A stretch of 64,000 nt of DNA. It comes from Paenibacillus protaetiae (GTDB lineage: Bacteria > Bacillota > Bacilli > Paenibacillales > Paenibacillaceae). Below are positions 55,468-64,000 of the stretch, one piece after another. Where the stretch lies: assembly GCF_004135365.1 (NCBI RefSeq), contig NZ_CP035492.1:2712001-2776000 (forward strand), written 5' to 3'. The notes beneath the pieces were generated by a model. It was not told the origin of the DNA, searched no databases, and saw only the letters and a list, made by a program, of their open reading frames with translations. Each line of letters starts with the position of its first letter. The first letter of the stretch is position 1. A program made the translations under genes and the position numbers.

Positions 55468-55523
55468 CGCGATACAGTTCGCGGCTTAAGGAATCCTAAT
55501 TACCAGTACAGGAGGGTGAAACG

Positions 55524-56000
55524 ATGGGTGTTTATGAGATGGAAGTGGATACGATTCGAGGCGGCAAGCAAAGCTTGTCCCAATATAAAGGCCAGGTGAT
55601 GCTGATCGTCAATACAGCGACCAAATGCGGTTTGGCTCCGCAGTTTAAAGGACTGCAGAAGCTGCATGAGGACTACGCGGAGCAGGGCCTAGCCGTTCTC
55701 GGGTTCCCCAGCAGCCAGTTTATGAATCAGGAGCTGGGCGACAATGATGCGATCGCCGAAGCTTGTGAATTGAACCACGGCGTAACATTCCCGCTTTTTG
55801 CCAAAATTGATGTGAATGGCCCGACCGCACATCCGTTGTACCAATATTTAAAAAATGAAGCCCGCGGCGCATTTGGCACAAAGCCGATCAAATGGAATTT
55901 TACCAAGTTTCTGATCGACCGCAGCGGCAAAGTCATTAAGCGGTACGCTCCTACGGATGCACCGGAAAAAATCGAAGCCGATATCCGCAAGCTGCTGTAA
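55524..56000 (+). CDS. Glutathione peroxidase-family thiol peroxidase
   Basis: 158 residues with a thioredoxin fold. The peroxidatic Cys35 lies in NTATKCGLAPQF, the catalytic Gln65 in FPSSQF, and Trp-Asn in KWNFTKFLID. The usual FPC cysteine is a Ser63; the resolving cysteine is probably Cys81 (ACELNHG), as in thioredoxin-dependent members. With thioredoxin rather than glutathione as donor, it would link to trxB at 8.1 kb. GGAGGGTG precedes the ATG. Confidence 0.93.
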   Translation: MGVYEMEVDTIRGGKQSLSQYKGQVMLIVNTATKCGLAPQFKGLQKLHEDYAEQGLAVLGFPSSQFMNQELGDNDAIAEACELNHGVTFPLFAKIDVNGPTAHPLYQYLKNEARGAFGTKPIKWNFTKFLIDRSGKVIKRYAPTDAPEKIEADIRKLL

Positions 56001-56024
56001 GCCGGCAGCCTGCTTCAGCATAAA

Positions 56025-56081
56025 AAATACCCGCATGCCTTGCCGGAAGCATCAGGCTTCCAGCGCGGCATGCGGGTATTT
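56025..56081. terminator. Bidirectional terminator between gpx and the SRAP gene
   Basis: AAATACCCGCATGCC and its exact complement form a 15-bp stem, AT-ended on both sides, so it can serve both convergent genes. Confidence 0.85.
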
Positions 56082-56088
56082 GCGCTGA

Positions 56089-56760
56089 TCAGGCAAAATC
56101 GGGGACAATCTCGCGAATGCACTCGGGAGACTCGTACCCTTCTTCGCCTACGGCGTTTGTTACCGGGTAAGCCCGCAGCTGGTGTGATTCCAGCGGCTCC
56201 AAATGTTTGCGCAGCGAGCGGATGTCGTTAATGCGCGGGTTAAGCCAGTCCTCTGCCCCTTCTTCATCGAGCACGACAGGCATGCGCGGCATCCACTGGG
56301 ATAAAGCGCCCGACGTTGGCGCCGTAATAAACGTGAAGGCCCGCACTTCCTGGCCGCTGCTGTTTTTCCACACATCATAGAAGCCCGGCACTCCGAACAA
56401 AGGCTGTCCCGGCGCCACAACATGCATCGCGCGCGGCGCTTTCTCCTGACCGGCTTTCTTCCAGCCGAAATACCCGCTGCAAGGCACGATGCACCGCTGC
56501 TTGCGCAGCATGCGGTCAAAATAAGGCTTGTGCTGGAAAGTTTCCACATCTGCGTTAACCGAATCTTTTGCCCAAAACGGGAACAGCCCCCAGCGCGCCT
56601 CATTCATCGTCCGAATGCCAAACCGGTCATTCATAATAATGGACACGTTCTGGGTCGGCGACACATTAAAGCGGCTTGCTTGTCCGTACACGATTTTTTG
56701 CACTTGAAAAGCGTCCACGATATCCGCCAGTTCCGCCGATATCGAATATTTATCAATCAC
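56089..56760 (-). CDS. SRAP (YedK/HMCES)-family protein without catalytic residues
   Basis: 223 residues from a GTG at 56760, eight bases behind GGAGGAGG; this start aligns exactly with the mature family start. The SRAP fold blocks are present (RFNVSPTQ, EARWGLFPFWAKD, KPYFDRML, RCIVPCSGYF, PRMPVVLDEEG, YPVTNAVG). Active members form a bond to abasic DNA through Cys2, assisted by Glu105 and His160 (E. coli YedK numbers). Here those positions are Ile2, Gly99 and Met157, and the Asn-Ala-Arg triad is Asn-Ala-Asp. Covalent capture is therefore ruled out; DNA or abasic-site binding may remain. The 54 codons upstream are not part of the gene. Confidence 0.85.
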   Translation of the reverse strand: MIDKYSISAELADIVDAFQVQKIVYGQASRFNVSPTQNVSIIMNDRFGIRTMNEARWGLFPFWAKDSVNADVETFQHKPYFDRMLRKQRCIVPCSGYFGWKKAGQEKAPRAMHVVAPGQPLFGVPGFYDVWKNSSGQEVRAFTFITAPTSGALSQWMPRMPVVLDEEGAEDWLNPRINDIRSLRKHLEPLESHQLRAYPVTNAVGEEGYESPECIREIVPDFA

Positions 56761-56946
56761 GGGCTGTGCCTCCTCCATCTGTCCGAGCTGTACGCAGCTG
56801 CGCCGCGTAAAGTGTTGCTCTGTATCCAGTATTTGCATAACAGGAGGCCGGCTATGCGCCCATGCCCAAAAAAACAACCCCTTTCCCGGATTATCCTCGG
56901 AAAGGGGTTCTGTCAAAGCCAAGCGGAGCCGGGCTTCTGCAAGCTG

Positions 56947-57804
56947 TTACATCGTAAACCGTTTGCGGTACTTTAACGGCGGCATTCCGGTCTGGGCGGC
57001 AAACAGCCGCGAAAAATGCGGCGTCTGCCGGAAGCCGGTTTCCTCCGCGATTTGCGCGATCGGCCACTCCGTCTTAATGAGCAGCAGCTTCGCCTGATCC
57101 AGCCGGTAGAACAGCAAATATTGCTGCGGCGTGCAGTCAAACACCTCGCTCATGCAGCGCGTTATGTAGTTGATATGCAGCTGCAGCGCTTCGCTTAGCA
57201 TCGTATTCGATACGGGGGTCTTATAATTCATTTGCAAATAAGCCGCAGCCCGCTCCGCAACGGATACGGCGGATCGCGCCGCTTCATTGCGCCAGCCGTC
57301 GTCCAGCATTTGCATCAGCCGCAAAAACATTTGCTGGCGGTCCCAGAATGCGCCGTGCGACGAGCTTTGCGCCGCTTCATGCAATTTGGTGAACAGCTGC
57401 TTCGCTTCGTCCAAATAAGCCAGATTCATCCGCTTGGGCAGCCGAATCGCATACGTATAATAGTCGCCGCGCAGCGTACCGCTTTGGCTTCCTTCCGTCT
57501 CTTCCCATTCGCCCATCGTCTGAAAATGCAGCCAATCGAATACGGTTTTGTCCTCGCATGGGCGGACCGAGTAATGCCAGGCATCCGGCCGCAAAATAAG
57601 CATATCTCCCGCCGAAAGCGACCATTCCCGGCCGTTCTCTCCAATATGGAGCGCTCCTTCATTGACGAAAAGCATGTCAAATACGCCAAGCTGATTGCGG
57701 TTCGGATGCTCTTGCCCGGGCGAATATTCGACACGGTTGGATTCAATAAAAAACGGCAGCGGCGGCGAACGAAAAGTAAGTAATAATTCCTCCGGCAACC
57801 TCAT
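56947..57804 (-). CDS. AraC-family transcriptional regulator
   Basis: 285 residues. An N-terminal cupin sensor domain (LFVNEGALHIGENG, GDMLILRPDAWHYSVRP) is followed by two helix-turn-helix motifs (about 185-283: LSEALQLHINYITRCMSE and IAQIAEETGFRQTPHFSRLF). It resembles sugar-responsive activators, but no target operon lies next to it. A start upstream of MRLPEEL was not found. Confidence 0.9.
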   Translation of the reverse strand: MRLPEELLLTFRSPPLPFFIESNRVEYSPGQEHPNRNQLGVFDMLFVNEGALHIGENGREWSLSAGDMLILRPDAWHYSVRPCEDKTVFDWLHFQTMGEWEETEGSQSGTLRGDYYTYAIRLPKRMNLAYLDEAKQLFTKLHEAAQSSSHGAFWDRQQMFLRLMQMLDDGWRNEAARSAVSVAERAAAYLQMNYKTPVSNTMLSEALQLHINYITRCMSEVFDCTPQQYLLFYRLDQAKLLLIKTEWPIAQIAEETGFRQTPHFSRLFAAQTGMPPLKYRKRFTM

Positions 57805-57912
57805 CTCTCCCTGTATGCGCAGTTGTCTCTATGCAGCAGTTCGCTGGCCATCAACCTTTATTTTTACAGCATGCAGCCCGATTTGTCCATGCGGAAAACG
57901 CCGAGCATAAAC

Positions 57913-57953
57913 AAAAAATCTCCTGCCCCGCCGCGAAACGGAAACAAGAGATT
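57913..57953 (-). terminator. Terminator after the propeller-like gene
   Basis: On the minus strand AATCTCTTG and CAGGAGATT form a stem with a GC-rich loop, followed by TTTTTG. Confidence 0.6.
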
Positions 57954-57971
57954 GAGGGATAGGGAGCAGGC

Positions 57972-58823
57972 TTACATCTCCATGGCATGAACGCCCTGGA
58001 ACAGCGTAGCCATATATAAGCTGCCGCCTGTCATATCGACGTCCGTCACCGGCAGCCCTGTCTTAACAGGCAGGAGCGCGAGCTGATTGCGGATATTCGC
58101 AAGGCGGAACAAGCCGCGGTCCGTGCAGGCAAATACGGTTCGCCCAAGCGTGCAGACGTTAAACACAAACATTTTGCCGAAGCTGATCCGGTCGAAGCGC
58201 CCTCTCGTGTCGCCGACCAGCAGCTCTCCCTGATCCGTGGCCGCCACGATCCGCCCGCGGTAGACGGACAAGCCGGTTACCGCCCGGCCCAGCTCGAAAT
58301 GCGCCCAATCATCCATATAACGGTCATACATGGATATGCCGCTTGTATGACCGGCAACGATATATTGCGGAAGGTTGATGAAATTGTATACCTTCCTGTC
58401 GGGCATCGCGATTTGCTCCCATTTGCTGCCGACTCTGCACCATAAGCCGTATTCGGTAGCCGCATAACCGGCTTTGCCCAGCTCCAAATATTGATAACAC
58501 GGTACGGCAAGGCCGTCTTGCGACCATTCGCCGCCGCTGTATGTGTATAAGCCGCTGCTCGTACATGCCGTCAGTATGCCGGAATAAAGCTGCAGCTTAT
58601 TAACTGTCGTTTGATCGTCCAGACCGGCATCCAGCTTCGACCATACGCCTCCGGCATCAATGCCGTATACGCCATGGCCTATCGATGCCGCATATATGTT
58701 CTCTACATCCGCTTTTATGGATGAAAACGGAAACAGCATCCAATTCCAAGGCTTGCTTTCATTCCCGGTGCCGAATCCCGGCTCAAAAGAATTGGATGAA
58801 AGGTGAAACGGTCCGTCTGACAT
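57972..58823 (-). CDS. Propeller-like protein of unknown function, Fur-controlled
   Basis: 283 residues from the ATG at 58823 behind AAGGGG. The sequence is made of short beta-rich repeats of the kind GVYGIDAGGVWSKLD, GLYTYSGGEWSQDG, GLWCRVGSKWEQIA and GLFRLANIRNQ, about 40 residues apart, as in beta-propellers. There is no signal peptide, no membrane segment and no catalytic motif I can name. A perfect Fur box overlaps its promoter, so it should be made under iron starvation. Confidence 0.7.
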   Translation of the reverse strand: MSDGPFHLSSNSFEPGFGTGNESKPWNWMLFPFSSIKADVENIYAASIGHGVYGIDAGGVWSKLDAGLDDQTTVNKLQLYSGILTACTSSGLYTYSGGEWSQDGLAVPCYQYLELGKAGYAATEYGLWCRVGSKWEQIAMPDRKVYNFINLPQYIVAGHTSGISMYDRYMDDWAHFELGRAVTGLSVYRGRIVAATDQGELLVGDTRGRFDRISFGKMFVFNVCTLGRTVFACTDRGLFRLANIRNQLALLPVKTGLPVTDVDMTGGSLYMATLFQGVHAMEM

Positions 58824-58862
58824 CGTCCCCTTCACTCCTTTGCTTGCTCATCCGAGCTATAT

Positions 58863-58915
58863 TGATAATGATTATCACTACCATTGATATTATAGCGGTT
58901 TAGCCAGCCTGTCAA
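58863..58915 (-). promoter_or_regulatory. Promoter with perfect Fur box
   Basis: On the minus strand TTGACA (58910-58915) and TATAAT (58889-58894; 15-base spacer, or TAATAT with 17) form a promoter. Just downstream lies TGATAATGATTATCA (plus strand 58863-58877), which matches the 7-1-7 Fur box TGATAATnATTATCA at every fixed position. Iron-bound Fur would block transcription of the propeller-like gene. Confidence 0.85.
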
Positions 58916-59081
58916 CTTTTCAGATCAGAATAGGACTTTTTTCTTGTTGTAATCCCGGCCGGGAAGCGCATCCTCGTCTTCTATATCAAGGATATGTACG
59001 CAGCATGCAGATCATGACGCATCACGTAAGCTATACAAGCCAGCTGCCCGCGCAGATGCTTCGCAGCGGCGGCGGGCTTGA

Positions 59082-59636
59082 TCAGAACGGGCTGTTGAGC
59101 GTAAAGCGGATAATGACCCGGCCGCCGTCGAACTTGACGTTTTTGACGCTGACCAGATCCGTGCCCGGCACATCCACCGGTATAACCCGTGTGCCGGCAA
59201 GCCGTGCCGGCAGATGAATGCCGCGGATGGAGACCGTTTCCGGCTCCATTACCAAATTCGGCTCCTGCCACGACAGCCGGTATACCGCCACAGCCCCCGC
59301 CTTCACTCGCTTTTTGTAGGTTACGTTTGCATAGGCGGTCAGATGGTCCCCGTCCAGCTCAAACCTGGCTCCGTCCAGCACGAGATCCCGATTCGGGAAG
59401 GCGCCTCTGCCGAGGCTTTCTTTCGCCAGATTGTTAATATCCGCTTCCGTCAGCACCATCTCCGGGTTTAAATGCTTGATCATGTCCCGGACTTTGCCTT
59501 TCACATCAATAGGCGTATACGATAAGTCCAAAACCTCGCGCGGCGCGATATAGCTTTTCAGCCACCAAGCCGCCCCTCCTGCCAGTACAATCAAGGCGAG
59601 CAATAAAGCGGCAAGCCGCTTCATCCATTTTTTCAT
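59082..59636 (-). CDS. Membrane-anchored protein of unknown function (YpmS-like)
   Basis: 184 residues. One N-terminal helix (LAALLLALIVLAGGAAWWL) is followed by a beta-rich extracytoplasmic domain (LTEADINNLAKESLG, RFELDGDHLTAYANVTY). The layout is like that of YpmS-type DUF2140 proteins, but the family assignment is tentative. AGGAGG precedes the ATG. It is a single gene facing away from ilvA. Confidence 0.65.
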   Translation of the reverse strand: MKKWMKRLAALLLALIVLAGGAAWWLKSYIAPREVLDLSYTPIDVKGKVRDMIKHLNPEMVLTEADINNLAKESLGRGAFPNRDLVLDGARFELDGDHLTAYANVTYKKRVKAGAVAVYRLSWQEPNLVMEPETVSIRGIHLPARLAGTRVIPVDVPGTDLVSVKNVKFDGGRVIIRFTLNSPF

Positions 59637-59790
59637 TACGGTTCCTCCTTCTGCTCCAGCTGTCGGCTTCTCTGTGTAATAACGATACCGTCCTTATATC
59701 ACAAAAACAAACGGTAAAGTGCTATAATGGCATAAACCTGTATTGCACGTTTGCATTACGCGATAGAAGAAGCCTGGGAGATGAATCGGT

Positions 59791-61074
59791 ATGGAATCAC
59801 ACACATCCGCTGGCCGTCCGGAAGCGGCCGTTCGGGTAGGACTCGAAGATATTGTACACGCCCAAATGCACTTGAAAGAAATCATTAACCGCACGCCGCT
59901 TCAGCATAACCGCGTCTTGTCGGAGCGTTATGGCTGCAACGTGCTGGTAAAGCGCGAAGATTTGCAAATTGTCCGCTCCTTCAAAATACGCGGAGCGTAC
60001 CACTCCATCCGCTCGCTCCAGCCGGAAGTGCTGGAGAAAGGCGTCATTTGCGCCAGCGCGGGCAATCATGCGCAGGGCGTCGCTTATTCCTGCCATACGC
60101 TGGGCATCCTCGGCAAAATTTATATGCCCAGCACAACGCCGCGCCAAAAGGTGAGCCAGGTTGCTTTTTTTGGCGGGGATAACGTGGAAATCGTCCTGAC
60201 CGGCGATACGTTCGACGATGCTTACGCTGAAGCGGTAGCCGAAAGCGAACGCAGCGGCATGGCTTTTATTCACCCGTTTGACGATTTGAAAATTATTGCC
60301 GGCAACGGCACGATCGGCCAAGAGATTATGCAGGAGGCCGAGCAGACGCCGGATTACGTTTTTGTCACGGTCGGGGGCGGCGGTTTGGCGGCCGGCGTAG
60401 CCGCTTATATAAAAGCGGTATCTCCCGCGACCCGAGTAATCGGGGTCGAGCCGGAAGGCGCCGCTTCCTTGAAGGCGTCGCTGAGCGCTAACGAGGTCGT
60501 TACGCTGGAGCAGATCGAGAAGTTCGTAGACGGCGCAGCCGTCAAACGCGTCGGCGACAAAACGTTTGCGCTTTGCCGCGAGCTGCTGGACGACGTTGTG
60601 GCTATTCCGGAAGGGAAAGCGTGCACGACCATCATTAATTTATACAATGAAAATGCGATTGTGGCGGAGCCTGCGGGCGCTTTGCCGATTGCGGCGCTTG
60701 ATGCGTACAAGGAGCAGATTAAAGGAAAAACGGTCGTCTGCCTCATTAGCGGCGGGAACAACGATTTTGACCGGATGCAGGAAATTAAAGAGCGGTCGCT
60801 TATATACGAAGGGCTGAAGCATTATTTTATGGTCAATTTCCCGCAGCGCGCGGGAGCGCTTAGGGAGTTTCTGGACGATGTGCTTGGCCCGACCGACGAT
60901 ATTACGCGGTTTGAATATACAAAAAAACATAACAAGGACAACGGTCCCGCGCTCGTTGGCATCGAGCTGAAGCAGCGCGGCGATTACGAGCCGCTGCTGG
61001 AGCGGATGCGCAAAAAGGGCATTCAGTTCCACGAGCTGAATAAAGACCCTGTCTTATTTAATCTGCTGATCTGA
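59791..61074 (+). CDS. ilvA: Threonine ammonia-lyase (biosynthetic)
   Basis: 427 residues. It converts L-threonine to 2-oxobutyrate for isoleucine synthesis using pyridoxal phosphate. PLP-binding Lys65 lies in SFKIRGAY and the phosphate cup is VGGGGLAAGV. One regulatory ACT-like domain occupies about residues 330-427 (FMVNFPQRAGALREFLDD), matching the short Bacillus form. GGGAGATGA lies before the ATG. No T-box leader is visible in the 150-base upstream gap. Confidence 0.95.
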   Translation: MESHTSAGRPEAAVRVGLEDIVHAQMHLKEIINRTPLQHNRVLSERYGCNVLVKREDLQIVRSFKIRGAYHSIRSLQPEVLEKGVICASAGNHAQGVAYSCHTLGILGKIYMPSTTPRQKVSQVAFFGGDNVEIVLTGDTFDDAYAEAVAESERSGMAFIHPFDDLKIIAGNGTIGQEIMQEAEQTPDYVFVTVGGGGLAAGVAAYIKAVSPATRVIGVEPEGAASLKASLSANEVVTLEQIEKFVDGAAVKRVGDKTFALCRELLDDVVAIPEGKACTTIINLYNENAIVAEPAGALPIAALDAYKEQIKGKTVVCLISGGNNDFDRMQEIKERSLIYEGLKHYFMVNFPQRAGALREFLDDVLGPTDDITRFEYTKKHNKDNGPALVGIELKQRGDYEPLLERMRKKGIQFHELNKDPVLFNLLI

Positions 61075-61160
61075 AGCAGAAAGAGCGGCGGCAGCTGGCC
61101 GGAAGCCTGAAACGGCTGGGAGTCGACGTGGAGTCGCCATGTGGAGTGGACATACTCAAC

Positions 61161-61342
61161 AACTGCAAATATGCAGTTGATTTTAAGGAAATTGTAGTTT
61201 TTGATCGAATCAAATGTAAAAATGCAGTTCTATTCAGCAAAAATCCCTTATTTGAAGGGTTTTGAGCGAAAAGAACTGCATTTTTGCATTTAAAGTATAA
61301 ATTTAGGCCGAATGTGATCCATTTCACTGCATTTTTGCAGCT
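61161..61342. repeat. Cluster of 18-bp palindromes (locus 2)
   Basis: Copies related to AACTGCATTTTTGCAGTT lie at 61161-61178 (AACTGCAAATATGCAGTT), 61212-61229 (half-degenerate), 61274-61291 and 61325-61342. The spacing is about 50-60 bases, as at locus 1 (10803-10984). The gap 61075-61521 lies between convergent ilvA and the aldo/keto reductase gene and has no gene of its own. Confidence 0.85.
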
Positions 61343-61521
61343 GCCTGGCACAAAGCGCCCGGCTCCAAGCAACATTCAGAAGGCTTCGACAGCCTTCTTC
61401 CGCGCAAAGCGCGTAGCGCTTCGCTTTCACCGGCGGCAATGCCGTCCGTTATTTCCTGCGCTCCCGCGCAAGCGCATTGCGCTTCACCCTGTGCCCGACC
61501 GGCCCGGCCGGGCCCGGTCAC

Positions 61522-62499
61522 TTACCAAGCGTAAGCGCGCGGCGCTTCTCCGCCCGGTCCCGGGAATATTTCGTCGATTCGTTTCATCGCCGATTCGTCC
61601 AGCTTGATTTCCAGCGCCTTCAGCGAACGCTCGAACTGCTCCAGCGTGCGCACGCCGATAATCGGCGCCGTAACGGCCGGATTGGCAAGCAGCCAGGCGA
61701 GCGATACCAGATCTTCGGGAGCGCCAAGCTCATCGCACAGCTCGCCGAATGCATCCAGCTGCGCGCGATGCGCCTCCAGCGCCTTCTCATTATTGCTGCG
61801 GCGTCCGGCGCCGCCGCGGCGGTGATTGCCCGCGAGCAGGCCGCCGTTCAGCGGGCTCCACGGAATAATGCCAACGCCTAGCGCTTTGGCGGCCGGCAGC
61901 ACCTCCAGCTCCGGCAGACGGCACATCAAATTGTATTTATGCTGCTCGGACACCAGTCCGATTAATCCTCTTGCTTTGGCTTCGCCTTGCGCAACGGCGA
62001 TATCCCAGCCCGCAAAATTGCTGGAGCCGACATACCCGATTTTCCCCTGCGCGGCAGCGGTTTGGAAAGCGCCCCACAGTTCGCTCCACTGGACGTTGCG
62101 GTCCACGTGATGCATTTGGTACAGCTCAATATGATCCGTTTGCAGCCTTTTCAGCGATGCTTCGAGATGACGGCGAATTTTATAGGCAGAAAGTCCGCCT
62201 TCACGGTTTGGACCGTCATTAGCGTCATGTGTATCGCCATATACTTTGGTAGCCAGCACTGTTTTCTCCCGGCGACCATTGCCTTGCTTGAACCAGCGGC
62301 CGATAATTTGCTCCGTGCGGCCGGAATTTTCGCCCCAGCCGTAAATATCGGCCGTATCGAAAAAGTTAATTCCGGCGTCCAAAGCGGCGTCCATAATGCG
62401 AAACGATTCCTTCTCATCCGTGTCGACGCCAAAGTTCATCGTCCCCAGGCAAAGCCGGCTCACCTTCAAGCCGGATTGGCCCAAATAAGTATAATCCAT
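61522..62499 (-). CDS. Aldo/keto reductase
   Basis: 325 residues forming a TIM-barrel NADPH oxidoreductase. The catalytic tetrad is visible: Asp and Tyr in INFFDTADIYGWGENSG, Lys in VLATKVYG and His in YQMHHVDRN. The cofactor segment is GVRTLEQFERSLKALEI. It resembles the YghZ/Tas-like general AKR group. The substrate is unknown. AAGGAGAG precedes the ATG. Confidence 0.93.
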   Translation of the reverse strand: MDYTYLGQSGLKVSRLCLGTMNFGVDTDEKESFRIMDAALDAGINFFDTADIYGWGENSGRTEQIIGRWFKQGNGRREKTVLATKVYGDTHDANDGPNREGGLSAYKIRRHLEASLKRLQTDHIELYQMHHVDRNVQWSELWGAFQTAAAQGKIGYVGSSNFAGWDIAVAQGEAKARGLIGLVSEQHKYNLMCRLPELEVLPAAKALGVGIIPWSPLNGGLLAGNHRRGGAGRRSNNEKALEAHRAQLDAFGELCDELGAPEDLVSLAWLLANPAVTAPIIGVRTLEQFERSLKALEIKLDESAMKRIDEIFPGPGGEAPRAYAW

Positions 62500-62655
62500 T
62501 GTCCATCTCTCCTTCTCGCCCTAGTCTCACAATTGGCATGCGTAAATGGAACGCTTATCCAACACCCATTATACTAAAATCCAAAAAAAGAACACAAACG
62601 GTTAATCCTCAGTTGATAAATCATTCCTAAACTTAATGCAGGAGGTGCACGCATC

Positions 62656-63836
62656 ATGCCGCATGACCTGATCGGTAAAAACGGCCAGCCTAAACTGCTT
62701 ATTGTGTACGCCTCGTACGGCGACGGCCATCTGCAAGCCGCACGCGCGGTCCGCGATGCCCTGGAGCGGCAAAGCAGCTGCCAGGTTGTCATGCTTGACC
62801 TGATGGCGGAGTCGCATCCGTGGCTGAACGAAATGACACGCATCTTTTATCAAAAAAGCTATACGCGCCTGCCCAAGCTGTACGGCTGGATGTACGGCAT
62901 GACCCGGCCCATGAAGCACGATTCCATGTTCGGCACGCTGCTGCACGCTTTTGGACGCGAGAAAATACGCCGTATTCTGGAAAAGGAGCAGCCGGATGCG
63001 GTCATTCATACGTTTCCGTTCTATGCCCTGCCTTCTCTCGGCAAGCGCAGCCGTTCGCTCCGCCCGATCCCCTGCTACAGTGTCATAACCGACTTCGACC
63101 TCCACCGCAGGTGGCTCCATCCGCATATCGACCGCTATTATGTCGCCGCAGAAGATATCAAAAAAGAAATGATCCGGCTTGGCATTCCCGGACCGCGTAT
63201 CGCCGCAACCGGCATCCCGATCAAAAGCGGCTTCCGGCAGCAGGAGGTCACCCCCTTGCTGCACCGCAAATACGGCATCAATCCGGAGCTGCCTGCGGTT
63301 CTTATGCTCGCCGGCGCGCAAGGCGTAATGCCGTCCGCGCTTCGACTATGCGAGCAGCTGCTGGCCGCTTCAGGCAAGCTGCAAATGATTATGATCTGCG
63401 GGCGCAACACGGCGCTGCGCGAAGCGGCGGAAGCGCGCTTCCATGCTTCGCACCCGGACGCTGCGCGCTTCCGCGCCTTTGGTTATGTCGAACAAATCCA
63501 TGAGCTCATGTCGCTCTCCTCCTGCATCATTACAAAGCCGGGGGCATTACATTGTCCGAAGCGATTGCCGCCGGCCTGCCGATATTTACGCACCGTCCCG
63601 TCCCCGGCCAGGAACGGGGCAACGCTGAATATTTGGCCTCCAAAGGCGCGGCAACCATTACGGCAAGCGCCGGCGAGCTGGTCCGGCAAATTACAGAGCT
63701 GCTGGATGACCCGCAAAAGCTGGAGCAAGCCCGCTGGACGGTATTTCAGCTGCAGACGGCTAACGCGGCGGAACATATTGCGCATGATATTTTAAACGGC
63801 ATCTCCTACCGGGACCACCACGCCTCTACTTGGTAA
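62656..63836 (+). pseudogene. UgtP-like glycosyltransferase, frameshift at 63540-63544
   Basis: Across one frameshift the frame gives about 393 residues of the MGDG-synthase/processive diacylglycerol glucosyltransferase family, which add glucose from UDP-glucose to diacylglycerol at the membrane. The N-terminal domain starts with VYASYGDGHLQAARAV. The nucleotide-sugar domain has MLAGAQGVMPSALRL and SSCIITKPGG, continuing as ITLSEAIAAGLPIF in the second frame. One extra G in the five-G run joins them. GGAGGTG precedes the ATG. Confidence 0.85.
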
Positions 63837-64000
63837 CTCAGCTGCGCCAAACGGCAATATTATTCGGCTCCAAAGTTTCTGCGGCTCGAGATTCGTCCAT
63901 ACTGCTAATATCGTACCGTCTGGACATCCCGGACCAATCTGGAATAAAGGAGCCCTTCCATTGGCCTCTTCAAGAACAGGATCAATTCGATCTCATATGC
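63837..64000. other. Window edge, no confident gene
   Basis: After the glycosyltransferase stop, 164 bases remain. Open frames run to the edge on both strands (for example minus-strand RIDPVLEEANGRAPLFQ), but none has a start, ribosome binding site or recognisable motif. Confidence 0.4.

Overview
The window reads as a chromosomal segment of a Gram-positive, moderately GC-rich member of the Bacillota, most likely Paenibacillus or a close relative. The evidence is the set of Bacillus-type gene families (araR, fadN-fadA-fadE order, dps with a PerR box, a TerC gene behind a yybP-ykoY riboswitch), an exported enzyme with S-layer homology repeats, YesMN-type two-component sugar regulation, strong AAGGAGG-type ribosome binding sites and frequent TTG/GTG starts. 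No rRNA or tRNA gene, prophage, intact insertion sequence or CRISPR array was recognised.

Layout. 1-5.8 kb: L-arabinose genes araD-araB and araR with AraR operators, then galU. 5.9-9.9 kb: an OmpR-type two-component system (kinase frameshifted), trxB, and a PerR-controlled dps. 10-19.6 kb: FAH-family hydrolase, ABC-F ATPase, lone AAA ATPase, fumC, a KDPG-aldolase/GH43 pair, a TerC-family gene behind a manganese riboswitch, and an SDR protein. 19.6-21.7 kb: a scarred accessory patch with a LysR gene lacking a start codon, coding fragments and an AT-rich gene. 21.7-33.7 kb: heterodimeric ABC exporter, MgtC-family protein, exoA, AI-2E family permease, zinc-finger protein, acetyltransferase, YnfA-like protein, serine hydrolase with SLH repeats, MATE transporter. 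34-40 kb: carbohydrate ABC importer with its YesMN-type regulators. 40-43 kb: a cytochrome-b/molybdopterin oxidoreductase fusion after map, and two small unknown genes. 43-55.3 kb: a nearly complete fatty-acid beta-oxidation locus (fadF, fadN, fadA, fadE, fadD) divergent from etfB-etfA. 55.5-64 kb: glutathione peroxidase, an SRAP/YedK-like protein lacking its catalytic residues, an AraC regulator, a propeller-like protein under a Fur box, a membrane-anchored protein, ilvA, an aldo/keto reductase, and a frameshifted UgtP-like glycosyltransferase.

How the parts work together. The beta-oxidation block holds every step from acyl-CoA activation to thiolysis plus the electron route (ETF to the FadF iron-sulfur protein). 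Metal and peroxide stress is a recurring regulatory theme: PerR box (dps), an OhrR-like box (peroxidase), Fur box (propeller-like gene) and Mn riboswitch (terC-like gene). Sugar uptake appears under AraR and YesMN-type control.

Main points for a second look: an SRAP protein with Cys2, Glu105 and His160 all replaced; an unknown gene with a perfect Fur box; an 18-bp palindrome family clustered at two loci 50 kb apart; and three separate genes broken at five-G runs, each restored by one extra G, a pattern that suggests a systematic sequence error or G-tract slippage.
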